DNA of 64,000 bases from Jaltomata sinuosa (Eukaryota; Streptophyta; Magnoliopsida; Solanales; Solanaceae), in NCBI GenBank assembly GCA_003996215.1, contig QJPP01000003.1, positions 2,356,001-2,420,000 on the forward strand. Direction: 5' to 3'. The translations under genes and the position numbers were made by a program. Each line of letters opens with the position of its first letter. Positions within the stretch are counted from its first letter, which is position 1. The notes beneath the pieces were generated by a model. The model had not been told where the DNA came from and did not search any database. It saw nothing but the letters and a program-made list of their open reading frames with translations. Positions 46,285 through 58,118 of the stretch are shown in pieces.

Positions 46285-49200
46285 TTTTCTTCTGATCTAA
46301 TTTCTTAAACAAATGATTATGGTTTCGTTGAATAAAAAGACACGACTAAATAACCACCCAACTCTCTCAAAGGCCAAAGTCAACTCTACCTTTGCCCTTT
46401 GGGGAGATGAATCCCCTTTTGTTTAGTCTATTTTTTTTCCCCTCTTTGACACAGCTTTTATTAGGGATGTGTTTTATTAAACTTATTTTATTAATGAAAC
46501 TTTGAAGTTTTAATTTGACTCTACTGCTTTATGTAATTATTTAATATTAAGGTTAGAAAGAGAAAAATATAGTACGTAATAAATTTTTTGATTTTCTAAA
46601 TTGAATAAGTAAAATGAAATATTTATTTTTAATATACGAGCCAAGTAATATGAAAATATTTGTCATTTCACTTGTAATACATTTTCTTTGATATTGATGA
46701 GTTAGGTGCGGAAGTTGTGAATAATTTTTAGGCATTTACTTTATTTTTTATTTTTTATATTGAGTTATCTAATCACGTTCGTTGTAGCAATTACCTAATA
46801 TTGCAAGGTGTTTAACTTATATATATATACTCATGATATATATTGTCAAATAATCTAAAAGATAATTGTAGAAAACATCACATAATAAGTAAAGTTAGTA
46901 ACTATGCTACTTGCTATAAGAAGTTAAAATAAGTTGATGGCGTAAAAGAAAATTTGCAGAGTTATATATAAGTTGTGCTGTTGCAATTAACAACCTATTG
47001 CTATTAAATATTATTATACAGTATCAATTTACAAAAATTAAGCACCCTTTTCCTTGTTATTTCTCAAAAAGTGTCTTTTGATTTTATGTTCCAAGATTTT
47101 GATGTTACTGTTAAGCAATAAACAACAACAGTTGTTTTTCTGATTAAAGTGGATTATTACGAAATTAAGGCCCAATAGATTGGTTAGATACTCGAACAAA
47201 GTGATCAATGGATATGTAACAAATATTTTAGGCCCCGCAAACCAACTTCTTTACACAGATATAGCAAAACATTGGAAAAATAATCATAAGAATTTTTTGT
47301 TTCAATATCCATAAATTACAATTTACAGTTTTAAGAATTACTTTTAACCTTCAAGGAGAAAAACATGAGAAGAAATTCCATCATATAAACGTTAGGAAAA
47401 GTGCAAGCGCATTTGCAAACTGGGCTTCATCACGGACTCACAGCCCACTAAGCATTTTGTGAGGGAAGCCCATAAAAGAAGCTCATGAATGAGGAGAGGC
47501 CCATTAGAAATTTGGGGAAAGGACATGGGCGGCTGACCTTTTTCAAACATAATAGCCCTTAGGCCAATAGACATTAATTGGCCAATCGGCCAAACAATTT
47601 TAGAATTCTGGCCATGTTACCATTTGGGCCATTCTGGACGCTTATTTAGTTCTTTTTTTTTTGCTCCAATTTTTTTTTTTTTGGGGCTAAAAATCTGCTT
47701 TTTTATATATAAAAATAATAATAATTAAATATAATTTTATAAAAACGGTAGAATTGTTATATAGAATATATACCTATGTAAGATATACGTATAAGAACTA
47801 CATAAAATGTGTATAAAAACTATGTAGTTGTATAAAATATGTATCTGCATAAAATATATATAAAAACTATATAGAATGTTTATAGAAATTGTATAGTTAT
47901 TGTACAAAAACTGTATAGAATGTGCATACAAACTGTATAGTTATTGTATAAAATACGTATTTGTATAAGATTTATATAGAAACTGTATAGAATGCATATA
48001 AAAACTGTATAATTATTATATAGAATATGTATTTGAATAATTATTGCAGCTAAAGGTTGTATAGGATGTGTATCGAAACTGTAGAATTGTTGTATAAAAT
48101 ATGTATCTGTATAAAATGTGTACATAAACTGTATCATTGTTATATAGAATATGTATATGTATAATATGTGTATAAAAATTATATTGAATTGTATCAATAT
48201 GTATCATATATGTATTGTATTACATATATGTATTAATATGTATTGATACATGTGGAGGATGTATCAATATATTATACAAAAAATAGGCGCTTTATCATAT
48301 TGAGAAAAAATAAAAAAAGTTATAAAATTATGTTTGATTGTCAAGAAAAATAAGAAGACCATTTTTTTGTTTTTAAAAGCAGCAAAAAACAAATAAGCAG
48401 AGCAATTTTTTAAAAAAACAAAAGAAACAAAACCAAAAAATAAGCGGCAAACAGAAGCGACCAAAAAAAAAAAAGTAAAAATAGCAAGTTGACTTAATCA
48501 ACAATAGTTGCATAATAGCTAATAGATGGCATATAAATTTTTTGGGTCATTCGGTTGGGATTAATTTCCACCGAATGATTATTTATGTCCATTTCCCTAA
48601 AGATTTTGTGAGGGACACATGGAGAGGCCCATTACAGATGTTGTGAGGGAAGCCCATAAATAACACTCATTACATGAGTCTAAATTAAGATTAGAGAGAG
48701 AGTCATTCCACTTTCTGATTAAAGAGTAACTTTACTATTTTGCAAGAAAATAAAGAGGTTAAGGTGTAAATCATAAGATTAAAAAAATGTCAGGATGTAA
48801 ATCATAAAAGGGGACATATATTAGGGCGTAAAACGTAAAGTTTGTATCTAGTCTAGTAGTCCATGGACTTGGAAAGTGTCAACTTTATGTAACCAATGAA
48901 GCTTTAACAGATTAGAAGTTTCAGGTTATATACACAAAGTCATTGAAACCTAAAAATAAATGGATTTTTGATTTAAAGTTTATTTAACATTAGTCTTAAA
49001 TAGGAGTATATACTTAATTTGCTTTCCAAATTAGAGGCAGGTACAATATCACTTACGAGTTTATCAAGTCCTTTGCAAGTTTAGCACCTAACGTATTTTG
49101 ACTATTGAACAGATAGTCAAAAGCTCTTCTGACTATTTTTGGTTATCCCTTTAAAGTAAATACGATTATACATTTGTCCCACGGAAATTGACTGTTATCT

Positions 49201-49610
49201 TGGTGCTTATTCTTCTGTTAATTATATGCCCAATGCATTTTCTCCTAATTATTCAAAGTACCCTCCTACACTTAATTAAAATGTAAAAATATTATCTAAT
49301 ATCACCTATCTTAATAGTTGTAACTCTACTTCTGTTTAATGCTTAATTCTCAAGTGCCAAAACCATGAATAAATTAAATCAATCTACCATGAAGATTCAA
49401 CTGGCAATATTAATCGGAAAAGATTAAAAATTAACAAATCTAGTTGGCTTTAACTTAATTAATAACAGTAATGTGTAGTTGCCAACCAAATGGGACGAAT
49501 TAGGATTTTCAAGACCAACCATTCCAATTATTGACTTATGTCCTCTTTTAGTATACTTTATAGTGGATTCTTGATTGTACAGTTTGAAAATTAACAGAAT
49601 TTTTTCCTAG
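46285..49610. other. Intergenic region rich in degenerate repeats
   Basis: Contains MITE-like sequence around 46540-46690, a degenerate tandem tract at 47740-48260 and AT-rich DNA. The phrase CGAATGATTATTTATGTCC near 48570 recurs in Solanaceae non-autonomous elements. No gene was recognised. Confidence 0.45.
47740..48260. repeat. Degenerate TGTATAAAAACTGTATAG tandem tract
   Basis: About 520 bp of irregular repeats of words such as TATAAAAACTGTATAG, TTGTATAAAATATGTATCTG and ATATGTATTGATACATG. Units are roughly 50-70 bp and vary by substitution and slippage. The long minus-strand open frames here (I, Y, L and H rich) are products of the repeat and are not genes. Confidence 0.6.
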
Positions 49611-49618
49611 TATAAATA
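49611..49618 (+). promoter_or_regulatory. TATA box of the CASP gene
   Basis: TATAAATA lies 123 bases before the start codon at 49734, a normal distance giving a leader of about 90 bases. Confidence 0.5.
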
Positions 49619-49733
49619 ACAAGCTAGTATTGCTCTAAGTGTACCATAACCAAGGTTGATAATTAAGCTATAGAAATTAATTTGAAATCCTTGTTAGTGT
49701 CTAACTTCTACTAGATAGCAAATTAAGGAAAAG

Positions 49734-50628
49734 ATGAAGTCAAGTGCTAGTGAAGCTGGAGATGATTCTAAAGATTCAAAGGCAAAGGGGAACAGAGGAA
49801 TTTCTTTTCTTGATTTTATTATGAGAATTGTTGCCATTTTAGGTACCTTAGGAAGTGCAATTGCCATGGGAACATCTAATGAAGAACTTCCCTCCTTCAA
49901 GCAGTTCATTAGGTTTAAGGCTGAGTACAAGGACCTTCCTACTTTCACGTAAGATAATACACTTTTTACTACGATATAATATTTGTTCCGGATTTAACAC
50001 ATATACACTGACAGTATAAAGAACTTTTATACTATTAGTGTAATACAACCTGTTATAGCACGTTCTCTGGCTTATTTTTCAGGTACTTACTAGGGGGTAG
50101 TTACTTGTAGTTATCTTATTGTAAAGATTTTTTACACTATCCGAGTATCAACATAGATTAACCTATGATAAAATTTGTGAAATTCACAGGTTCTTTGTGG
50201 TAGCAAATGGCATCGTTAGCGCGTACCTCGCTGTATCTCTTGTCCTATCCATCTTGCACATTGTCATGAGTGGTGCAAGAATAACAAGGGTTGTCTTGAT
50301 CTTCTTTGATACGGTAAAATCTCGAATTAATTAGCTTAAACTTGAATCTTCCATACTTAATTCTTTGTTGTACAATAATGTCTTAGCTTAGCTGATAATT
50401 GATCATTATTAGGTGATGATGGCATTTTTAACATCTGGAGCATCAGCTGCAGCAGCCATAGTATATTTGGCACACAAGGGAAATGCTCGTGCTAATTGGA
50501 TTGCTATATGCCAACAGTACAACTCTTTCTGCGATCGTGCCTCTGGTTCCTTGGTTGGATCCTTCATTGGAGTTCTTGTGTTCTTGCTACTGATTATATT
50601 GTCAGCTCTGGCCCTTTCAAGAAACTGA
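49734..50628 (+). CDS. Casparian strip membrane protein (CASP family)
   Basis: Exons 49734-49948, 50190-50313 and 50413-50628 encode 184 residues. CASPs form a plasma-membrane scaffold in endodermal cells that directs the lignin-building machinery of the Casparian strip. Four membrane spans are visible (about 25-45, 70-97, 103-133, 158-181). Arg31 in span 1 and Asp112 in span 3 are the charged pair conserved in CASP/MARVEL proteins. The first extracellular loop (SFKQFIRFKAEYKDLPTFTF) resembles the nine-residue signature of true CASPs rather than the wider CASP-like set. The second loop has the two cysteines in AICQQYNSFC. A Lys/Asp/Ser-rich cytosolic N-terminus precedes. It is convergent with the PPR gene 0.7 kb downstream. 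Confidence 0.92.
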
Positions 50629-50781
50629 TTTCATCCCATAATGATCGATCACTTCCTGCGAGAAGAAACAAAGTATTTCATCGTTTAATTTCATTCGAAG
50701 AGATTTTTGAATGATTTTGTCATCTTAATTCCTACAAGCTGTTATTACATCTGTTTGTTTTAGTGATTCTTCCTCTCAATC

Positions 50782-50787
50782 AATAAA
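50782..50787 (+). terminator. Poly(A) signal of the CASP gene
   Basis: AATAAA occurs 154 bases after the CASP stop codon within TCAATCAATAAAATTG, the expected position for a near-upstream element. Cleavage would be expected within a few dozen bases. Confidence 0.4.
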
Positions 50788-51332
50788 ATTGATGTTTACA
50801 TTAGCATTCGTTCTGATAAACGTAGATGACAGTGTTGTTCATATGTCCCTACAGTTCTAACAAACTTCATTATCCGATATGTCTGGAGTCTATTAGCACT
50901 CTAAATCACAAATTAATAATCATTTTGAAGTAGAAATTGTAGATCAATAATATCAGCTAAGACTGACAATTTTCTTTATAAAGCTTAGGACCATGTCAAG
51001 CAATAAATTTAATTTGGAGTTGCAAGTCCTAAACTACCCATCCCTAACATCTAGAAGGAAATATAAATTAATGGTGTATGCACCAATCGAAGAAATACAA
51101 CAAAATGTCTGAATGAGACATTCAATTGAGCTCAAATCCTCAATGAACTAGTGATAGAAACAGCAGAAATGCAGTTTTCATGTCTCATGTACTTGGTAGT
51201 CTATGATATGAATAGACGGAAGAGTAGGATCAGAGGATGGACCTTCAAACGCGTGCAAAGTTTAAGAAAGGGGCATTAAGCTTAGTTGCTCCCTTCTCAG
51301 CTTCTGCCTACTATCTCTATTCTCAAGATTGC
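50788..51332. other. Spacer between the convergent CASP and PPR genes
   Basis: About 540 bp that must hold the end of the CASP transcript and the 3' untranslated region of the PPR gene on the other strand. Nothing else was recognised. Confidence 0.5.
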
Positions 51333-52943
51333 TTAAGCTTTGGAATCATAACAAAAATTAGTGAGAGCATAATCATCAGCCTCAATTAAAGTACAACCAG
51401 GTTCTTTCCAAATCCCATTGTCATCCATCAACTTCCTCACCCTTTGAACACCATCCCATTCATCCCTCGAAGCATAGATATTAGACAGCAAGACATAGTC
51501 GCCACTGTCTTCCCTTCCCAATTTAAGTAGCTGCTCATTAGCATACCTTCCCAGCTCAACATTGGAATGAACTTTACAAGCTCCTAGAAGAGTTCTCCAT
51601 ATAATTGCGTTAGGTTCAATTTCCATCGCGTTTATGAATTCAAACGCTTCACTCAATAGTCCTGCACGTGCTAGCATATCCACCATACATCCATAGTGCC
51701 TTATGTTCGGCTCAATATTATACTCAGCTCTCATCATGCTGAAATATCCTCGGCCATCATCAACTTTACCAGCGTGACTACAAGCAACTAGTACCCCAAC
51801 AAAAGTAATTTCATTAGGGATATAGTTCATTCTCCTCATATCTTCAAAAAGAGAGATACATTCTTCAGAATGACCATGGAAAGCTAATCCTAAGATAGTT
51901 ATGTTCCAAGATGACACATCCTTATCTCTCATGCCTTGAAACACTTCAAGTGCCTTCCTAATGCTGCCACACCTAGCATACATGTCTACAAGTGCATTAC
52001 CAAGAAATACGGTTAATTCCCCTGAACCCATCTCAATAATAGATCGATGTATCTGCTCGCCAACATCCAAGAATGCTGAATCCGTGCAAGCGGATAAAAG
52101 GTGCAACATGGTGACCTCATCAGGGTATTCCCCTGCACCTCTCATCTCTTCGTACATTTTTAACGCCTTCTCATTTTCTCCACAAAGCACATATCCAGAA
52201 AGCATGGCATTCCAAGTCACAACATCTCTCTTTGGCACGATATCGAACAACTCCCTCGCATTCTCCATCTTCCCTTGCTTCACATACCCAGTGATCATCA
52301 CATTCCACGAAATCAAGTCTTTAACCGGCATATCATCAAAAAGCCTCCTTGCCACATCCAATTCCCCTCTCCTCGCATATCCAGCAGTCAAAGCAGACCA
52401 AGCAACAACGTCCCTCTTAGCATAACCATCAAAGAGTTGGCCTGCAATTCTTATATCTCCAACATTAGCATGAAAATATATAAGGGTATTCCTAGAAAAC
52501 TTATTAGATTCAAACCCATACTTCACAATTTTCCCATGTAAAGTAAGGCCAGAAACAAGCCAAGAAAGCTTGGTGCATGCCTTGAGTACAAAAGGAAAAG
52601 TATAACTATCCGGACGTATGAAACGTTTTTCCATCTGGGTATAAAGGGAAACAGCTAAAGATGGTCTAAGACTCTGAGCTGAGCCTCTAAGCATGGTGTT
52701 CCACATGAAGAGATCTGGTTGAGTAATTTGAGCAAACAGCTTGTGGGCATAGTGAATAGAAGCTGAAAAAGTCACAGCAGAAGCATAAATGAGCTCCCTG
52801 AGAGCAATGCGATTGGAGTTGAAACCATTGATGATCATGAAAGCGTGAATTTGTTTTAGGGATTGGAGATCTTTGCATTTGCTCCATAGTGATGATTGTC
52901 GGTGAAGATTTGAACTCCTGCTTGTTATTGTCTTCTTGATCAT
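51333..52943 (-). CDS. PPR protein, PLS class with E motif (At5g15300-like)
   Basis: An intronless frame of 536 residues. Tandem pentatricopeptide repeats run from about residue 30 to 460. Recognisable repeat starts include PDLFMWNTMLRGSAQ, KRDVVAWSALTAGYARRGEL, VKDLISWNVMITGYVKQGKM and KRDVVTWNAMLSGYV. The end carries an E motif (IWRTLLGACKVHSNVELGRY, then DSGDYVLLSNIYASRDEWDG) and no DYW deaminase domain. Such proteins bind single-stranded RNA in mitochondria or plastids, often guiding C-to-U editing with a partner deaminase. The N-terminus is basic and Ser/Arg-rich, compatible with an organelle presequence. Similarity to Arabidopsis At5g15300 runs from end to end, so this looks like its ortholog. 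The RNA target is unknown. Confidence 0.93.
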   Translation of the reverse strand: MIKKTITSRSSNLHRQSSLWSKCKDLQSLKQIHAFMIINGFNSNRIALRELIYASAVTFSASIHYAHKLFAQITQPDLFMWNTMLRGSAQSLRPSLAVSLYTQMEKRFIRPDSYTFPFVLKACTKLSWLVSGLTLHGKIVKYGFESNKFSRNTLIYFHANVGDIRIAGQLFDGYAKRDVVAWSALTAGYARRGELDVARRLFDDMPVKDLISWNVMITGYVKQGKMENARELFDIVPKRDVVTWNAMLSGYVLCGENEKALKMYEEMRGAGEYPDEVTMLHLLSACTDSAFLDVGEQIHRSIIEMGSGELTVFLGNALVDMYARCGSIRKALEVFQGMRDKDVSSWNITILGLAFHGHSEECISLFEDMRRMNYIPNEITFVGVLVACSHAGKVDDGRGYFSMMRAEYNIEPNIRHYGCMVDMLARAGLLSEAFEFINAMEIEPNAIIWRTLLGACKVHSNVELGRYANEQLLKLGREDSGDYVLLSNIYASRDEWDGVQRVRKLMDDNGIWKEPGCTLIEADDYALTNFCYDSKA

Positions 52944-52990
52944 TTATCTTTCATTCTTCTGCTCACGGCTACGGATTCATCAACTAATAT

Positions 52991-53040
52991 TGGGCCTGGC
53001 CTGCTGTCTCTCCTGGGCTTTATGTTTATTTTAGGCCCGG
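52991..53040 (-). promoter_or_regulatory. Cluster of TGGGCC/GGCCCA motifs upstream of the PPR gene
   Basis: TGGGCC (52991), TGGGCT (53014) and GGCCCGG (53034) lie 48-97 bases upstream of the PPR start codon. Site II-type (TCP-bound) elements of this form are common in promoters of plant genes for mitochondrial and PPR proteins. The motifs are seen; the regulation is inferred. Confidence 0.45.
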
Positions 53041-53143
53041 ATATTCACTAGGACTTTTTGCTTCTGTATCCTCTTTACTTCATATTGGCGTTCTAAAAAA
53101 AGAAAGATTGGCTCCACGCCGAAATTCCATAAAATATACAAAA

Positions 53144-53312
53144 CGGATTTGTATTTGTATGTCGAGATTTTTGAATTTGTATTTGTATGCTGAGATTTTC
53201 GAATTTGTATTTGTATGCGAGATTACTCTAACGGATTTGTATTTGTATGCCGAGATTTTACGAAATTGTATTTGTATACCGAGATTATTCTATTTGTATT
53301 TGTATGCAAGAT
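53144..53312. repeat. Minisatellite with a unit of about 29 bp, six copies
   Basis: Six degenerate copies of GAATTTGTATTTGTATGC followed by CGAGATTTT stand in a row. Individual units range from about 27 to 33 bp. The array starts about 200 bases upstream of the PPR gene start codon. Confidence 0.75.
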
Positions 53313-54439
53313 TATATAATTGGTGTAGAAAGTGTTGATACGGATTGTAATTAGGCAAAGTGTTGCTATGGATGCCTCATTAAGTTCCTATTAGTTGTTG
53401 TTTATGAAAGTTACTCTTAATTTTATACTTCCTTAGTCCATTTTTATTTGTGCACTGTACTAAAAATAGATGTCCATTTTTTTTTGATTCAGTTGAAAAA
53501 TCAAAAATAATTTATCACTTAATTTCTAATTTACCATTATTATTAACTATAGATATTTCTCAAAACATTGAATTTATATATTCAAAGGATAGTATAAAAA
53601 AAAACATTTTATTTAGGAAAAACTACCTAAAGAGACATACATCCTTACCATATCTACTAAATCTTCCACTACTTTATTTTAATTACATTATATACCATAT
53701 GTTAACAAAAAAACCTCTTTCTTTTGCTCAGATACATCACTTCACCCATCTACCACAGATCCCCTATCTTGCCCCTAATATCACGCTAACTTTCAAAATT
53801 CAAATCCAAAACCCAAAATTCACTGTTAATTGCTTTCTCCCCCTTGTTTCAGAGGTCCATTTGCAGATGTGCTCAGATCTACCTTCCTCTCATTATTCCT
53901 AATGTACACCATAGGTATTTGTCTATCTTTTGACATTTAGAAGCCTTGTGTCTTTGTTTGATCGAAAGTTGGACGCCGGCTACAAAATTGGTCACCTATT
54001 TGCATGAATTTTGGGAGGCAGAAGTGATGAACTCGAAGAATTGATAACTCCTTGAGTTCATGGATAACATGTCATCCAGAAGATTCGGTCAATATGGATG
54101 GTGCAAGCGTTACTTTTTGAAAGATTTGATTGTATCAATTGAGTGTTTTTCCTGTTGTTTTACTTTGATTGTATCAATTGGGTTTTTTGGAAGAAATTTA
54201 ATTTTACTTCCTCAAATTTTGTGAGATTTACAGCTTGTTTGAATGATTTTCTTCTCTTATCTTCTTCCAGTGAAAATGAACATAGGAAAAATAGAGTTTT
54301 CCGGTCAGATCTGTGTTTCTTCTAATTCATTAGCATCATCATCATCATCTTCTTCTTTGATAGAAATCTTGATCTTGGGACTGTTATTTTTCATGTTGTT
54401 TACGTTGATAAAGATGTATATGTGTTTCTTCTTCATCTT

Positions 54440-55030
54440 CTAAGCATGTATCTATGTACAGATACATGTATCAATGTTCTGACATACTAGATACATATAA
54501 ACATATATATGAAATGAATATTAGAGTCAACTGAACAAATAAATGAAATTAATCCTAGATACATATCTGTGTATCATTCATTGACACCAGATACATCAAA
54601 TTAATATTGGACACGTATAAACGGTTTTATGAAATTAATACTAAATACATGTAAATAGATACATGAAATTAATACTAAATACATATAAGCATACACTAAA
54701 TGAAATTTGATGAATGTATCCGTGCATATCTTTGACACCAGATACATGTATTTTGACACCAAATACATATATCTTGGATATCAGATACATGTATTTAGAT
54801 ACACCGTATAAAATTGATAATAAATATATCAAAGAAATTTAGTGGAAATATACATGTTTTCATCTTATATTAATAAAATTAATGAATAAAATGAAATTAA
54901 TTAAACAAAAATACATTCCTTGATTTCCGCCTTATATTAAGGGATTTGATTAATTAAAATTTCCATAATTAATTGTTCATGTATCTGAGATACATATAAT
55001 CAGCTTGAAATATGCATGTATCCAGAGTAT
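54440..55030. repeat. AGATACATG/TACATGTATC-rich tract
   Basis: About fifteen copies of ATACAT-type words, many as GATACATGTAT palindromes, spaced irregularly with AATTAATACTAA between them. It is probably the inner part of a non-autonomous transposon. Boundaries are uncertain. Confidence 0.45.
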
Positions 55031-56893
55031 GAAAAACGGTAAAAATTGTAATTAGGTAAACTAGTGTCTTAAAGACTAATGTGATTCTAAAGATGTGAGT
55101 TTTATGAAAATTACCCTTTTATTTACTGCTTCTTAATAGGTGTGTCAAGTCAATACTAGAAAAAGTAATTTGTCAACCACAAAGTAGTTTTATATCTTTA
55201 TTCTCCGCAATTGGTTCCTTTAGTAGGCTGGAGTAGTGCTAACTTCAGATTTGGGCTAATGCCAACTTCATACATAAATGTCTAAAATTAGATTTCGCTT
55301 GAATTAAAATTCAAATTTTGACATGCATGTCTAAAGTTAGGTTTCAACAAGCCAAACGTCAAACCAAATATTTGAAGTTTAAAATTTCAGCCCTGGAATT
55401 TTCAACTTCAGCCTAGTAAGTCTGAAGTTGATTCTAAGGTGGCTAAATAGTTAATTTAGTAATTTTCGCCTATGGCTTAAATTAATATTGGTCCTCCAAA
55501 CTATTTGTGCACTTGCCCGTAAATTTCAACCATAAGTCAAAATTTTCTGCAAAACTCAGAAAACTTATGTTAGAAAGATTTCTAATAACTTCTATGTGTT
55601 AGATGGATCAAGTAACATGGAGTAAGAGTAAAGATTTTCACAACGAAAAGTCTTTATTTTGTCGATAAAAGATGTATTTTCTTGAAATGTTTTCTAATAT
55701 CTAAAATGAAAAATTTGCTTCACCATGAAAATATTTTTCAAAAAAAATACCAAATGATAAGTCTTACTTTTTCTGGTTATTTACCTTTTCTATCCATAAT
55801 ATTTGCAAAACTAAACTATGATCAAGTATTTAATCATTTCAAGATATATTTTTTTATTTTTGTTTTTTAGAAAAATGAAGACGCGGATACGAGTTTTTAT
55901 TTTAGACTTTGAACAAGGAGTTGCACGAGCGCCGTGTTTTCCGTGAGGTCAAAGTATAAATGTTTCATTTTTAGACTTTTTGGATTGGAAAAGAAAAAAA
56001 GAAAAAGACTTTTTTTTTTCAGAAGTAGTGCATATGTAAAACGAAAAAGGTTCATTTTGTCAGTGCCAAAAAATTTCTAAAGTGTAACGTTTTTCCTGTG
56101 TTCCTTAACAATTAAAGTCAGAAAACAAGCCCTAATAAATTCTAATTAGGATATATATATAACAAATGAAATATCGCGTAATAATTTCGACCATAGGCAA
56201 TTAATTTAAGGTTATCGGTAAGAGTCTTTTGCACAACAAGTTATTTGTTCTCCTTTTCTTTTCTCGTTTCCTCTGCCCTAGGGTAATTAATACATATTTT
56301 AAGGAAAAAATAAAAATACAAAATCACAAAAAGGATTAATTCTTTAGGATTCCGTCACATCACAGGGCCAGGGCGGGAGGATCAGCTGGTAATAATATCA
56401 ACAAACGAACATTCTCCTTTGCTTCCAGACATGCTGAACATATTCTTGTACCATCGAAGAGGATCGATTCCGTAAAAGATGAGATCAGTAAATGACAGAC
56501 AATTCACTGAAGTTGCATTTTTGTGAGATCGTCAATATTGTACCGAGAGCGTCTTGAGAGTATACTGAATCAGTGTAGCTATCCTTCTTCTGACACAGCA
56601 AGACAATTTGAATTAGTACCAAAAATAATAAATAATTTCTTTTTTTCCTTGTTGATGTAAAATTATCTTCCATTCAATAGAAAATTCTTTCAATTCAACG
56701 AAAGAGATTCTCATATGCCCATAATTTAAGTAGATGCAAGATATAAAAAAAAAATTGTAGTTGTGAAATTGTTGGAAGCCTAAAAATACTTCAATTTTGT
56801 CTTACATAGTCATTTTTCTCTATTCAAATTGTAAAGAGTTATATATGTTTACGTGTTTCCTCCTTAACCTTTACCATCTCAACAATGTTATAT

Positions 56894-57839
56894 AACTCAA
56901 GTAGGGGTGAACAAAATCGAACCGCAAATCGAACCAAACCGTAAACCAAATCGAACAGTAAAAAAAATCCGATTAGTGGTTTGGTTTGACTTGGTTTGGT
57001 GTTGGAAAAGAAAACCCGACTATAATTGGTTTAGTTTGGTTTTAACTAAAAAAAAGTCAAACCGAACCGAACCAATCCGATATTACATATATATACTATT
57101 TTTAAAAATATTTTATACATAAAAATATTTATTGTGATGTAATTTATAAATATTTCTTAAATTTTTCATAGTTTTTATCATTCAACATATTATTTCAAGT
57201 TTAAAGTTAGAATTTTAAATGGTCCAATAAATTTTTATAACCAATAGATATTAGTAACTCAAATAAAGCTCAAATCAATACTAATGCTAACAAAAAATTA
57301 TTCAATTTAACACTAGGAATGACAATCATGTTAGATAGCTATTCTTTAATTTTGCATAAATACATAAACTAATTTTATTTTTTTTGTTTAATATTTAGTC
57401 ATGTAGTTAATACTTATTAGACTAATTTTAGTATGACTTGATACTTTTAAATTATGATTATTTTTATAATGGCTTATTAATATGCAATATTTATTCTATG
57501 CGATTTCATTATTTTTTTGGTTGAATATTTTATTAATGTCATCACTCATTTATATATTGTGTTATTTTTTTTAAAGAAATACCTTAGATAGTTGTATCTT
57601 GCTAGGACTGAAGAAATATTTAAAACACAAGTTAATCATATATTTATATGAAGACTTTACCAAAAATAAACTTGAAATAACCCGAAAAAACTGAAATAAC
57701 CCAAAAAAACCCGAGGTTGAAAAATCCGACTTCTATTGATTTGGTCTGGTTTATAAATTTAATAATCCGACATTAATGATTTGGTTTGATTTTTAAAAAA
57801 CCCGAATCAACCCGGTCCATGTACACCCCTAAACTCAAG
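56894..57839. mobile_element. Non-autonomous hAT element with perfect 8-bp duplication
   Basis: The element proper is 56902-57831 (930 bp), beginning TAGGGGTGAACA and ending TGTACACCCCTA. AACTCAAG occurs directly outside both ends (56894-56901 and 57832-57839), a perfect 8-bp target duplication typical of hAT. Subterminal regions are full of AACCGAACC/GGTTTGGTTT words (56920-57080 and 57670-57815), and the centre is A/T-rich and non-coding. Its ends differ from the 4-kb hAT at 30921, so it belongs to another family. Confidence 0.88.
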
Positions 57840-58118
57840 CTTTTTTATCCAAATATTAATATTTTAATGAAGCTCCTTGCTTCTTTGGTCATAATCGATA
57901 TCCTAGTCCTAGCTAGTGATAAAAGAAGGGAGTTCTGCTGGAGGATAAGGCATATTCTAAGATTGGATAAATAAACAATTTTGGTAAATTAAGTATTTTA
58001 TTTTATTTTTCTGAAGGAAAGGACAGTAAATTAAAAGCAGAGAATGAATTAAGAATTAGTCTATGCGGAAAAGTAAATGAACAAATGTAGGAGGTCCAGG
58101 TACTCTCTTAGTTAGTTA

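Larger units (their letters stand above)
53041..56901. other. Intergenic repeats, no gene supported
   Basis: Holds a minisatellite (53144-53312), a MITE-like piece at about 53430-53610 that resembles the reverse complement of 14400-14560, and a non-coding block to about 55100 with many TACATGTATC and AGATACATG words (54440-55030). AT-rich DNA follows. The 150-codon frame at 53450-53902 runs through repeat sequence and is not called. Confidence 0.45.

Noticed and set aside
47737..48207. Minus-strand frames rich in Ile, Tyr, His and Leu
   Set aside because: They are translations of the degenerate tandem tract.
51961..52541. Plus-strand frames of 154 and 88 codons
   Set aside because: They are antisense shadows of the PPR gene, whose minus-strand frame has clear family similarity over its whole length.
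53450..53902. 150-codon frame
   Set aside because: It runs through MITE-like sequence and AT-rich repeat; the composition is hydrophobic and low-complexity, with no domain.
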